DNA of 64,000 nucleotides, from assembly GCA_040757575.1 (NCBI GenBank), contig JBFLXA010000004.1, forward strand, positions 1-64,000. Direction: 5' to 3'. The DNA is from PFJX01 sp040757575 (GTDB lineage: Bacteria; Pseudomonadota; Gammaproteobacteria; Burkholderiales; Thiobacillaceae). The notes beneath the pieces are model-generated. The model was not told the origin of the DNA. It did not search any database and saw only the letters and a program-made list of their open reading frames with translations. The translations under genes and the position numbers were made by a program. Positions 42,852 to 51,820 of this stretch are shown one piece after another; the stretch's first letter is position 1, and every line of letters begins with the position of its first letter.

Positions 42852-44381
42852 ATGCCTACGGAAACCGCCCTGGAACAGCTGCTTGCCCGCATGAACGAGG
42901 GTGGGGATTTTCCCGCCCTGTCCCACACCATCGCAGAGCTCAACAAGGCGGTGGGCGACGAAACGGGCCACTCCAACATCCTCACCGAGGTGATCCTGCG
43001 GGACGTATCCCTCACCAACAAGTTGCTGCGTCTGGTGAACGCCGCTCATTATGGCTCTTTCAGCGGCCAGCCCATCAGCACCATCTCCCGGGCCGTGGTG
43101 ATCCTGGGCTTTGATGCGGTGCGGGATGCGGCCGTGTCCCTGCTGTTGTTCGAGCACCTGGAAAACCATGCCCAGGCTGACGAGCTCAAGGCCGAGTCCG
43201 TGGAGAGCTTCTTCTGCGGCACCCTGGGGCGCATGCTGGCCCGCCACGCGGGCCTGCGGGATGGCGAAGAGGCCTTCATCAGCGCCCTGTTCCGCAATCT
43301 GGGCCGGCTCATGGCCCGCTTCCACTTCTTTGAAGAAACCCAGCACATCGCCGACCTCATGGCGGATGAAGGCCTGTCGGAAGAGGCTGCCGCCCGGCTG
43401 GTTCTGGGGGCGGATTACGACCAGCTGGGTTTGGCCATCGCCAGGCACTGGCATTTCGCCCCTAACATCCTCCATGCCATTGCCCCCCTCGAAAATGGCG
43501 TGGTGTCGTCTCCTGCCCACACCCAGGGGCGTTTGCAGGTGGTGGCCAATCTGGCCCGGGAACTGCACCAGACCTATGCGCGCAACCTGCCCCTGGACCA
43601 GCAGCGCCAGGCGGTGGAGGCCCTGAGCGTGCGCTATCGGGATGCAGCGAAGATCGATGCGGAAGTCTTGTCAGAAGTGGCCCACAAGGCGGCGGAGCAG
43701 GTCTGGGAGGAGGCTCACGTCATCCACAGCGATCCCCGCCGCAGCCATCTGTTGAAAAGACTGCTTGGTGAGGAGCCGGAGCAGAAAAGCCCCGCTGTCC
43801 AGCCTGAAGCGGACGCCGGCGAGGCCCCGCTGCCGGAGCCCCCGGGGCAAACGGACCGGGACGAAGCGCCGGACCCAACCAGCATTCTGGCCCAGGGCAT
43901 GCAGGACCTCACCAGCCTGATCCTGGGCCATTATCAGCTCGCCGACGTGTTCAAGCTGGTGGCGGAACTGTTCTACCGTTGCGGCAGTTTCGATCGCGTC
44001 CTGGTGAGCACCCTGGACCGCCCCAGCCAGTGCATGGTGGGGCGGGTGGCCTTTGGCCCCGGGGCGGAGCGGCTGCGGACCACGTTCCGCATTCCCGTGA
44101 GCTTTTCGCCGGACGTGTTCCATGCCGCCCTATCCAAAGGCCAGGACATCCTCATCTCCGACGCCAGGGCAGATAACATCCGTAGCCGCATCCCAACCTG
44201 GTATGCCCAGCACGCCAATGCCCACGCTTTCCTGCTATTGCCTGTCAGCCTCAATGGTCGGCCCCTGGCCATGATCTATGGTGACCGCCAGAATGAGGCC
44301 CTTCAGCTTTCCGGCCAGTTGCTGGGCTTGTTGAAGGCCCTGCGCAACCAGGCCACCCTGGCCATCCGTCAAAAACTTTGA
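42852..44381 (+). CDS. HDOD domain protein with C-terminal GAF-like domain
   Basis: A 509-residue signalling protein. The N-terminal half is an HDOD domain (LPALSHTIAELNKAVGDETG, LLRLVNAAHYGSFSGQPISTISRAVVILG), the C-terminal part (about 340-509) resembles a GAF domain (CGSFDRVLVSTLDRPSQ, LLLPVSLNGRPLAMIYGD). The linker is Pro/Glu-rich. HDOD proteins act in chemotaxis, c-di-GMP and stress signalling; the specific role is unknown. Eight bases after recR. Confidence 0.85.
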   Translation: MPTETALEQLLARMNEGGDFPALSHTIAELNKAVGDETGHSNILTEVILRDVSLTNKLLRLVNAAHYGSFSGQPISTISRAVVILGFDAVRDAAVSLLLFEHLENHAQADELKAESVESFFCGTLGRMLARHAGLRDGEEAFISALFRNLGRLMARFHFFEETQHIADLMADEGLSEEAAARLVLGADYDQLGLAIARHWHFAPNILHAIAPLENGVVSSPAHTQGRLQVVANLARELHQTYARNLPLDQQRQAVEALSVRYRDAAKIDAEVLSEVAHKAAEQVWEEAHVIHSDPRRSHLLKRLLGEEPEQKSPAVQPEADAGEAPLPEPPGQTDRDEAPDPTSILAQGMQDLTSLILGHYQLADVFKLVAELFYRCGSFDRVLVSTLDRPSQCMVGRVAFGPGAERLRTTFRIPVSFSPDVFHAALSKGQDILISDARADNIRSRIPTWYAQHANAHAFLLLPVSLNGRPLAMIYGDRQNEALQLSGQLLGLLKALRNQATLAIRQKL

Positions 44382-44397
44382 ATCACGCGAGCCCGAA

Positions 44398-45786
44398 ATG
44401 GATTTGAACGCCCTCACCGCCTTAACTGCTTTGAGTCCTCTGGATGGACGCTACCGCCGCAGCGGGGCCAAGCTGGCCCCCTATTTCAGCGAGTTCGGTC
44501 TGATCAAATACCGGGTGAAGGTGGAGATTGAATGGCTCAAGGCCTTGGCCGCCGAACCCGCCATTGCCGAGGTGCCCCCCTTCTCCGCCGCCACGGTAGC
44601 GGAACTGGACCGGGTTGCCGACGGTTTTTCCCTGGCGGATGCGGAAGCCGTGAAGGCCCATGAGAAGGTCACCAACCACGACGTGAAGGCGGTGGAGTAC
44701 TTCCTCAAGGATCGCCTTGCCTCCAACGCCGAAGTGATGAAGGTGGCGGAGTTCATCCACTTCGCCTGCACCTCGGAAGACATCAACAACCTGTCCCACG
44801 CCCTCATGCTGCAGGACGCCCGACAGGCGGTGGTGCTGCCCGCCCTGACGGCCATTGAGGAGAAGCTCACCGCCCTGGCGGTGGACCTGGCAGACCTGCC
44901 CCTGCTCTGCCGAACCCACGGCCAGCCTGCCAGTCCCTCCACCCTGGGCAAGGAGATGGCCAACGTGGTCTACCGCCTGCGCCGGGGCCTGGCGCGGTTC
45001 GCAGGCGTAGAAATGTTGGGCAAGATCAACGGCGCCGTGGGCAACTACAACGCCCACCTGTCCGCCTACCCGGAGCTGGACTGGGAAGCCTTTGCCCGCC
45101 GTTTCGTCGAAGGCCTGGGCCTCACCTTCAACCCCTACACCATCCAGATCGAACCCCACGACGCCATGGCCGAGTTGTACGACGCCTGTGCCCGAATCAA
45201 CACCCTCCTCATCGACCTGGACAGGGACGTGTGGGGCTACATCTCCCTGGGCTACTTCAAGCAGAAACTCAAGGAAGGCGAAGTGGGCTCCTCCACCATG
45301 CCCCACAAGGTGAACCCCATCGACTTCGAGAACTCGGAAGGCAACCTGGGCTTAGCCAATGCCCTGCTGCGCCACCTCTCGGAAAAGCTGCCCATCTCCC
45401 GCTGGCAGCGGGACCTCACCGACTCCACCGTGCTGCGCAACATGGGCACCGCCTTCGGTTTTGCCTTGATCGGCTATGAAAGCTGCCTGCGGGGCCTGAA
45501 CAAGCTGGAAGCCAACCCGGCCCGCCTGGCGGAAGATCTGGACGCCAACTGGGAAGTGCTGGCGGAACCCATCCAGACCGTCATGCGCCGCTATGGCCTG
45601 GAAAAGCCCTATGAACAGCTGAAGGCCCTCACCCGGGGCAAGGACGGCATCAACCAGGCCACCCTGGCGGCTTTCATCAACGGCCTGGCCATTCCCCAGG
45701 AAGCCAAGGACCAGCTCCTGGCCATGACTCCGGGCCGCTACACCGGCAAGGCGGCTGAACTGGCCAAACGTATCGCCGCAGCTTGA
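44398..45786 (+). CDS. purB: Adenylosuccinate lyase
   Basis: A 462-residue enzyme of the fumarase/aspartase superfamily catalysing two purine-synthesis steps (SAICAR and adenylosuccinate cleavage). Signature GSSTMPHKVNPIDFENSEGN, catalytic regions CTSEDINNLSHAL and LCRTHGQPASPSTLGKEMAN. Length typical of the E. coli-type enzyme. Confidence 0.98.
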   Translation: MDLNALTALTALSPLDGRYRRSGAKLAPYFSEFGLIKYRVKVEIEWLKALAAEPAIAEVPPFSAATVAELDRVADGFSLADAEAVKAHEKVTNHDVKAVEYFLKDRLASNAEVMKVAEFIHFACTSEDINNLSHALMLQDARQAVVLPALTAIEEKLTALAVDLADLPLLCRTHGQPASPSTLGKEMANVVYRLRRGLARFAGVEMLGKINGAVGNYNAHLSAYPELDWEAFARRFVEGLGLTFNPYTIQIEPHDAMAELYDACARINTLLIDLDRDVWGYISLGYFKQKLKEGEVGSSTMPHKVNPIDFENSEGNLGLANALLRHLSEKLPISRWQRDLTDSTVLRNMGTAFGFALIGYESCLRGLNKLEANPARLAEDLDANWEVLAEPIQTVMRRYGLEKPYEQLKALTRGKDGINQATLAAFINGLAIPQEAKDQLLAMTPGRYTGKAAELAKRIAAA

Positions 45787-45946
45787 TCGACAGGAGCGGC
45801 AGCCAGAAGGCTGTGCGTTCCTTTTACCGTAAGGAGCGGGTGCAGTGGGATGTGTCTATCCTTGAGGTGTGAAGCAGGTAGGCCGGGTATGCCTTCCTGA
45901 CCTTCCGGGGTAAAGTCATTCCAGCATCATTGCCCAGGAGAGCGTA

Positions 45947-46774
45947 GTGAAAGCATTTTGGCTGATCTGTCTGGCGATCCTGTCCTGTCTGGCCCCATCC
46001 GTATCTGCGGCCAGTCCGGGTGGCGAAAAAGTCTACAGTTTTTCCGTGGCGCCCCAGTTCGAGCGGCGTAAGCTGTTCGGTATCTGGCAGCCCATCGTTG
46101 ATGAATTGCACCGGCGTACCGGTCTGCGCTTCACGCTGGTCACCTCGCTTTCTGTAGGTGATTACGATCGTGATGTGCAAGCCGGGCTGTACGACTTCAT
46201 TTTCGTCAACCCCCAGATGGTGCCCCTGATAGATCAGCAGCCCGGTTATCTACCTCTCATCCGGGATGCGATTCCCCTGCATGGCATCCTGGTGGTGCGC
46301 AAGGACAGCCCCCTGCAACGGGTGGAGGACTTGCAGGACAAGACCCTTGCAGTGCCCTCAATGTCTGCCTTAGGGGCAAGCCTGTTGTTGCGGGCCGAAC
46401 TGGATCGGGAATTTGGTGTGAAGACCAGGCCTGTCATCGCCAAGACTCACAGTTCGGTATTCCTGCATGTCATAAATGGCCTGACCGATGCCGGAGGATC
46501 GGTGCAGAAGGCCCTCTCGGAACAGGATGCCCGTATCCAGAATGGTCTGAAGGTGATGTATCGCACGCGTAACGTTCCTTCCCATCCGGTGGCTGCGCAT
46601 CAGCGGGTACCGGCCAAGGTAAGGGAGCAGGTCCGCCAGGCCTTCCTGGCCATGTCCGCCGCTCCCTCCGGGCGGGCGCTGCTCGCGGAGATTCCCATGC
46701 GTGAGGCGGTGACTGCAGACTCCGATGACTACAAAATACTGAGTACGCTCAAGCTGGATAGCTATCTGGAGTGA
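45947..46774 (+). CDS. PhnD-like periplasmic phosphate/phosphonate-type binding protein (kinase-associated)
   Basis: A 275-residue secreted binding protein starting at GTG 45947 (CAGGAGAGCGTA precedes it), with a signal peptide ending LAPSVSA. It has PhnD-family features: VAPQFERRKLFGIWQPIVDEL, YDFIFVNPQMVPL and a ligand loop VPSMSALGASLLLR. No ABC permease or ATPase follows; instead a hybrid histidine kinase gene starts nine bases later. It probably senses an oxyanion or similar ligand for that kinase rather than feeding a transporter. Confidence 0.8.
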   Translation: MKAFWLICLAILSCLAPSVSAASPGGEKVYSFSVAPQFERRKLFGIWQPIVDELHRRTGLRFTLVTSLSVGDYDRDVQAGLYDFIFVNPQMVPLIDQQPGYLPLIRDAIPLHGILVVRKDSPLQRVEDLQDKTLAVPSMSALGASLLLRAELDREFGVKTRPVIAKTHSSVFLHVINGLTDAGGSVQKALSEQDARIQNGLKVMYRTRNVPSHPVAAHQRVPAKVREQVRQAFLAMSAAPSGRALLAEIPMREAVTADSDDYKILSTLKLDSYLE

Positions 46775-46782
46775 CACACCCC

Positions 46783-48738
46783 ATGTCGCTGCGCTGGAAA
46801 CTGATCCTGCCGCTGCTCGTCGTGCTCGGCCTGGCCGGAGCCATCATGGAGGGTTATTGGCTGCCACGCTCCCTGGACAGGATTGAACGTGAACATGTGC
46901 GTTCGATGCAAAGACAACTGGATACCCTGGCGGAAACCCTGGTGCCGATGGTCATGGGGCAGCAACTCGACATCATCAACGAGAATCTGGATGCATTGCT
47001 GGCGAAGAACCCGGACTGGCTGTCCATTCATCTTGTCGACCAAGCAGGGCGTCAGTGGTATCCCATGGCGGTATTTGAGGCCCAGGCGCCAGTCGTTCCG
47101 GATGAGGCAGTCCGTTCGCTGGCGTCCACCCTGGAGCTGGATGGCCGCCCGCTGGCGAAGCTGGAGGCCCGTGTCAATCTGGGAGCCTATCTGAGTTCCC
47201 AGCGCGAGGAAGTACGCAATACCAGCCTGGTCATGATTGCCCTGCTGCTGCTGGCGACGGTGATTTTGGCGTTGCTCGTCGAGTTCGTGATTCACCGGCC
47301 CCTGCGGCGGCTTGCCCAGGCGGCTTCGGAACTGGCCCGGGGGAATTACTACGCGACCTTGCCAGTGGCCGGGCGGGATGTGTTAGGCGAACTGGTAAGC
47401 GATTTCAGCTCCATGCGCAGTACCCTGGAAACGCAACACGCCACGTTGAAGCAGGAAATTGCCGAACATCAGCAGGCAGAGGCCGAACTGGACCTTTACC
47501 GCCAGCATCTGGAGGAACAGGTGGCAAGCCGCACAGCCGAACTTGCTGCCGCAAGGGATGTTGCCGAGGCGGCCAGTCGGGCAAAGAGCGCTTTCCTTGC
47601 CAACATGAGCCACGAGCTGCGGACGCCGATGAATGGCGTGATGGGCATGATTGCGCTCGCCCGCCGGCGCATGAGCGATCCCAGGGGGCAAGAACAGCTC
47701 GACAAGGCCAAGACCGCCGCCACGAATTTGCTAACGGTCCTAAACGACATTCTGGATATTTCCAAAATCGAAGCTGACCGCATGGTGCTCGAAGAAGTGC
47801 CCTTGCAACTTGGAGCTGTTGTCGAGGATGTGTTTCATGTGTTGACGCACAAAGCCACAGAAAAGGGGCTGCGTATCGATATCGACCTGCCTGGCACTCT
47901 GGTCAGCCGGTCTCTCCAGGGGGATCCGCTGCGCCTGGGGCAGATCCTGCTCAACCTGGTGGGCAATGCCATCAAGTTCACCGACGCCGGCTCCATCGTC
48001 CTGGCGGTGCGGCAGCTGGAGGAGGGAAATGGCATGCTCTGGCTTCGTTTCGACGTGCGTGACAGCGGCATTGGTATTGATGCGGACACCCAGATGCGGC
48101 TCTTCCAGTCCTTCGAACAGGCCGACAACAGCATGACCCGGAAATATGGCGGTACCGGACTCGGTCTGGCGATATGTAAACGCCTGGTGCAATTGATGGG
48201 TGGGCAGATTGGTGTGGAGAGTACCCCGGGGCTTGGCAGCACATTCTGGTTTGTCGTGCCGCTGAAGATCCAGGTGACGGGGGCCGATCTTCAGACGCCC
48301 TCAGCGGCCCAGCAGATTGCCGAGCAGCGCTTGCAGCAGGATTACGAGGGGGCTCTTGTCCTGCTTGCCGAAGATGAGCCGATCACCCAGGAAATCTCCC
48401 GGGGGTTGCTGGAGGACGTGGGGCTGCGCGTCGATGTGGCCGAGGACGGCCAGCAGGCCTTCGAGCTGGCCGGGCAGAAGCGCTACGCTCTGATTCTCAT
48501 GGACATGCAGATGCCGGTGCTCAACGGCATCGATGCCACCAAAGCCATCCGCGCCGATTCACTGAACCGGGACACCCCCATCCTCGCCATGACGGCCAAT
48601 GCCTTTGATGAGGATAGGGAGGCCTGTCTGGCGGTGTGCATGTGCGGTCACATCGCCAAGCCGGTGGATCCGGAACAGCTGTATGGCACCTTGCTGGAAT
48701 GGCTGGATAGAAAGACCAAAGGCGTTTCCTCAGCCTGA
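46783..48738 (+). CDS. Hybrid sensor histidine kinase with receiver domain
   Basis: A 651-residue inner-membrane kinase: two transmembrane segments flanking a periplasmic domain (about 25-150), HAMP, a coiled coil, HisKA with SHELRTPMNG (phospho-His), HATPase_c with NLVGNAIKF, DSGIGI and YGGTGLGLAI, then a receiver domain with phospho-Asp in LILMDMQMP. No Hpt domain, so phosphotransfer to an external Hpt is needed. ATG at 46783 is used because GGAG lies 12 bases upstream; a GTG at 46771 overlaps the previous stop. Paired with the PhnD-like protein as a two-part sensor. Confidence 0.88.
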   Translation: MSLRWKLILPLLVVLGLAGAIMEGYWLPRSLDRIEREHVRSMQRQLDTLAETLVPMVMGQQLDIINENLDALLAKNPDWLSIHLVDQAGRQWYPMAVFEAQAPVVPDEAVRSLASTLELDGRPLAKLEARVNLGAYLSSQREEVRNTSLVMIALLLLATVILALLVEFVIHRPLRRLAQAASELARGNYYATLPVAGRDVLGELVSDFSSMRSTLETQHATLKQEIAEHQQAEAELDLYRQHLEEQVASRTAELAAARDVAEAASRAKSAFLANMSHELRTPMNGVMGMIALARRRMSDPRGQEQLDKAKTAATNLLTVLNDILDISKIEADRMVLEEVPLQLGAVVEDVFHVLTHKATEKGLRIDIDLPGTLVSRSLQGDPLRLGQILLNLVGNAIKFTDAGSIVLAVRQLEEGNGMLWLRFDVRDSGIGIDADTQMRLFQSFEQADNSMTRKYGGTGLGLAICKRLVQLMGGQIGVESTPGLGSTFWFVVPLKIQVTGADLQTPSAAQQIAEQRLQQDYEGALVLLAEDEPITQEISRGLLEDVGLRVDVAEDGQQAFELAGQKRYALILMDMQMPVLNGIDATKAIRADSLNRDTPILAMTANAFDEDREACLAVCMCGHIAKPVDPEQLYGTLLEWLDRKTKGVSSA

Positions 48739-48799
48739 TGCACCAGTGCGTACCTCCGCCAGCGCACGTATCCTTATAGAACCCTACACCCGCCCCTGA

Positions 48800-49882
48800 A
48801 TGGTCATGCACGCACTCGGTCTACTTGTACGTACTGCCGCAGTGGTCATCACAATGCTGTGGCATGCAGGCGTCACCCTGGCTGCAGCCCCTGCGGAAGA
48901 CGCCTATTCCTTCGTTGATCTGCCTACGGATTACCAGGACGACCATCCGGACTGGTTCAAGGCCAGTTTCTATAACCTGCCGGAGGATCTCGATGACGCC
49001 CTGGCGGCCGGCAAGAAGGGGTTGATCGTCTATTTTGGCCAAAAAAACTGCGCCTATTGTCAGGCCCTCATACGGGACAACTTGTCCAAGGGGGATCTGG
49101 TGCGCTACCTGCGCCTGAACTTTGATGTGGTAGGGCTGAACACCCACAGTATCGAGAAAATCACCGGCATGGATGGCAAGACCCTGCCCATCAACGAATT
49201 CGCCATCGCCCAGAAGGCCCACCTCACGCCCACCCTCCTTTTCTACGTCAAGGGCCGCAAGCTGGCCCTGAAACTGCCGGGCTACCATACCCCCTACAAG
49301 CTGCGCGCGGCCCTGGAATACGTGGTTGACGAGCACTACAAGACACTGCGTTTCGGCGAATACCTGGAAAAGGCCGATCCGCCCCCCTTGTTCGCCGATG
49401 AAACGCTGATCCCGGATCCCCTCTTCAGTCCGCCCCCCTATGCCCTGGACCGTAGCCGTTTCCCGGCCCGCAAGCCCCTGCTGGTGATCTTTGAACAGCC
49501 CGCATGCCACGCCTGCGACGTGCTCCATTCGGAACCCCTCCAGAATCCCCTCGTCCGGGAACGCCTCAAGGCCTTCGAGGTGGTGCAGCTCAACGTCTGG
49601 GACGACACCACGCCGGTGCTGACGCCGGACGGCAAACGCATGCGGGCCCGGGAGTGGGCCCGCCATCTGGGCCTGTTCTACGCCCCGACCCTGATCCTGT
49701 TCGACGAACGTGGCCAGGAAGTCTTTCGCGTCGATTCGGTGGTGCAGTTTTTCCGCCTGGCCAACGTGCTCCGCTACGTGGCCGACAAGGCCTACCTGCA
49801 ATACCCCCTGTTCCAGTTGTGGAACCGGGACCACGCCAAGGAGGAAGTCGGCTTGCAACGGGCGAAACAGGGGGGCAGGTGA
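48800..49882 (+). CDS. Periplasmic double-thioredoxin-fold protein
   Basis: A 360-residue exported protein (signal peptide ending about LAAAP) with two thioredoxin folds in tandem: the first with CAYC at residues 84-87 in FGQKNCAYCQALI, the second with CHAC in FEQPACHACDVLH. Resembles SoxW/DsbD gamma-type thioredoxins. Such proteins transfer electrons or isomerise disulfides in the periplasm. No partner is encoded nearby. Confidence 0.78.
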   Translation: MVMHALGLLVRTAAVVITMLWHAGVTLAAAPAEDAYSFVDLPTDYQDDHPDWFKASFYNLPEDLDDALAAGKKGLIVYFGQKNCAYCQALIRDNLSKGDLVRYLRLNFDVVGLNTHSIEKITGMDGKTLPINEFAIAQKAHLTPTLLFYVKGRKLALKLPGYHTPYKLRAALEYVVDEHYKTLRFGEYLEKADPPPLFADETLIPDPLFSPPPYALDRSRFPARKPLLVIFEQPACHACDVLHSEPLQNPLVRERLKAFEVVQLNVWDDTTPVLTPDGKRMRAREWARHLGLFYAPTLILFDERGQEVFRVDSVVQFFRLANVLRYVADKAYLQYPLFQLWNRDHAKEEVGLQRAKQGGR

Positions 49883-49903
49883 AGTCTTGTCCCGGCCTTT
49901 CCT

Positions 49904-50344
49904 TCAACCCATCAAGCCCAGGGTAATGGCAGCCAGGAACACGTAGCGCGCCAGCTTGGCGATGGTGACCAGCAACAGGAAACTAGGGAAGGGCTCCCGC
50001 ATGATGCCGGCGATCAGGGTCAGCGGGTCGCCGATGATCGGCATCCAGCTCATCAGCAGGGACCAGCGGCCGTAGCGGTGGTAGTGCACTTGAACTCGGC
50101 CGATCTGTTCAGGCCGGAAAGGAAACCAGGGCTTGTCTTGCCAGGCTTCGATGTAACGCCCCAGTAGCCAGTTCACACAGGAGCCCAGCACGTTGCCGAG
50201 GGTGGCGACGGCAATCAGTGTCGCAACCTGGAATTCGCCGGTGCTCAATAGCCCTACCAGGACTGCTTCGGACTGGAGGGGCAACAGGGTAGCGGCACCA
50301 AAGGCCGTGATGAACAGGCCCAGATAGGCGGACACGCTCAACAC
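49904..50344 (-). CDS. YqaA family DedA/SNARE-associated membrane protein
   Basis: A 146-residue membrane protein with YqaA features: AATLLPLQSEAVL near the N-terminus, GNVLGSCVNWLLGRYIE and RYGRWSLLMSWMPIIGDPLTLIAG. Members of this superfamily are linked to lipid flipping and envelope integrity; the function of YqaA itself is unclear. Confidence 0.87.
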   Translation of the reverse strand: MLSVSAYLGLFITAFGAATLLPLQSEAVLVGLLSTGEFQVATLIAVATLGNVLGSCVNWLLGRYIEAWQDKPWFPFRPEQIGRVQVHYHRYGRWSLLMSWMPIIGDPLTLIAGIMREPFPSFLLLVTIAKLARYVFLAAITLGLMG

Positions 50345-50440
50345 GCCGGGTGTGCCGGGCGGCGGCGCATCATGGACAGTCTTTCATCAGACTGATCGCG
50401 GCCCGCCTTTCGGCGAGCCGCTTCGCTTCCGGGGCGCGGT

Positions 50441-51715
50441 TTACTTAGCGGCTTTGAGGGCCTGCTCGATGTCCGCCATCAGGTCGTCGATGTGCTCGAT
50501 GCCTATGGACAGGCGCACCATGTCCTCGGAGACGCCGGCCTTGGCCAGTTCTTCCGGAGAGAGTTGGCGGTGGGTGGTGCTGGCGGGGTGGCAGGCCAGG
50601 GATTTTGCGTCGCCGATGTTCACCAGGCGGACGATGAGTTGCAGGGCGTCGATGAACTTGGCGCCGGCTTCCCGGCCCCCCTTGATGCCGAAGGAGACGA
50701 TGCCGGAGGCTTTGCCGCCCATGTACTTGTCGGCCAGGGGCTTGGCGGGGGAATCCTCCAGGCCGGCGTAGTTGACCCAGCTGACCTGGGGGTGGGCGCG
50801 CAGGTGCTTGGCGATGGTCAGGGCGTTGTCGCAGATGCGGTCCATGCGCAGGGGCAGGGTCTCGATGCCTTGCAGGATCAAAAAGCTGTTGAAGGGGCTG
50901 ATGGCCGCACCCATGTTGCGCAGGGGCACCACCCGGGCGCGGCCGATGTAGGCTGCGGGGCCCAGGGCTTCGGTGTAGACCACGCCGTGGTAGGAGACAT
51001 CGGGTTCGTTCAGGCGGGCGAAGCGGGTCTTGTGCTCCGCCCAGGGGAACTTGCCGGAATCGACGATCATGCCGCCGATGCTGTTGCCGTGGCCCCCCAG
51101 GTATTTTGTCAGGGCGTGGACGACGATGTCGGCGCCGTGTTCGAAGGGCCGGCACAGATAGGGGGAGGGCACGGTGTTGTCGACGATCAGGGGCACGCCG
51201 TGGGCGTGGGCGATCTCGGCCAGCTTCTCGAAGTCGGTGACGTTGCCCAGGGGGTTGCCCACGGATTCGCAGAACACGGCCTTGGTGCGGGCGTCGATGA
51301 GCTTCTCGAAGGCATCCGGCTGGCGGTAGTCGGCAAAGCGCACTTCGATGCCATAGCGGGGCAGGGTGTGGGCGAACAGGTTGTAGGTTCCGCCGTAGAG
51401 GGTGGAGCTGGTGACGATGTTGTCCCCGGCTTCGGCGATGGTCATGATGGCGTAGGTGACAGCCGCCATGCCGGAGGCCAGGGCCAGACCGGCGATGCCG
51501 CCTTCCATCTCGGCGACGCGCTTTTCCAGCACGTCGGTGGTGGGGTTCATGATGCGGGTGTAGATGTTGCCCGCCACCTTCAGGTCGAACAGGTCCGCGC
51601 CGTGCTGGGTGGAATCGAAGGCGTAGGAGGTGGTCTGGTAGATGGGGGGTGCCACGGCCTTGGTGGTGGGGTCCGGGCTATAGCCGCCGTGCACGGCGAT
51701 GGTTTCGATCTTCAA
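50441..51715 (-). CDS. metY: O-acetylhomoserine sulfhydrylase (MetY)
   Basis: A 424-residue PLP enzyme of the Cys/Met metabolism family; makes homocysteine from O-acetylhomoserine and sulfide. The PLP Lys is in VHALTKYLGGHGNSIGG, with typical SSTLYGGTYNLF and DNTVPSPYLCRP. The length of about 425 separates it from MetB/MetC. The start is TTG at 51715 with CAGGAG seven bases upstream. No SAM riboswitch was recognised in front. Confidence 0.95.
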   Translation of the reverse strand: MKIETIAVHGGYSPDPTTKAVAPPIYQTTSYAFDSTQHGADLFDLKVAGNIYTRIMNPTTDVLEKRVAEMEGGIAGLALASGMAAVTYAIMTIAEAGDNIVTSSTLYGGTYNLFAHTLPRYGIEVRFADYRQPDAFEKLIDARTKAVFCESVGNPLGNVTDFEKLAEIAHAHGVPLIVDNTVPSPYLCRPFEHGADIVVHALTKYLGGHGNSIGGMIVDSGKFPWAEHKTRFARLNEPDVSYHGVVYTEALGPAAYIGRARVVPLRNMGAAISPFNSFLILQGIETLPLRMDRICDNALTIAKHLRAHPQVSWVNYAGLEDSPAKPLADKYMGGKASGIVSFGIKGGREAGAKFIDALQLIVRLVNIGDAKSLACHPASTTHRQLSPEELAKAGVSEDMVRLSIGIEHIDDLMADIEQALKAAK

Positions 51716-51820
51716 TGTCGTCTCCTGTTGTGGGTACTGCCGGGTGTTGCAAGCTGTTGCTCAGTATCGCCTGCTTTCGCCGGACGCCCGGTTGGGCGCC
51801 CGGCCATGTTCGACGGGGGA

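Noticed and set aside
51716..51820. SAM riboswitch before metY
   Set aside because: No SAM-I, SAM-II or SAH-type core sequences; only an ordinary ribosome site and GC-rich sequence.
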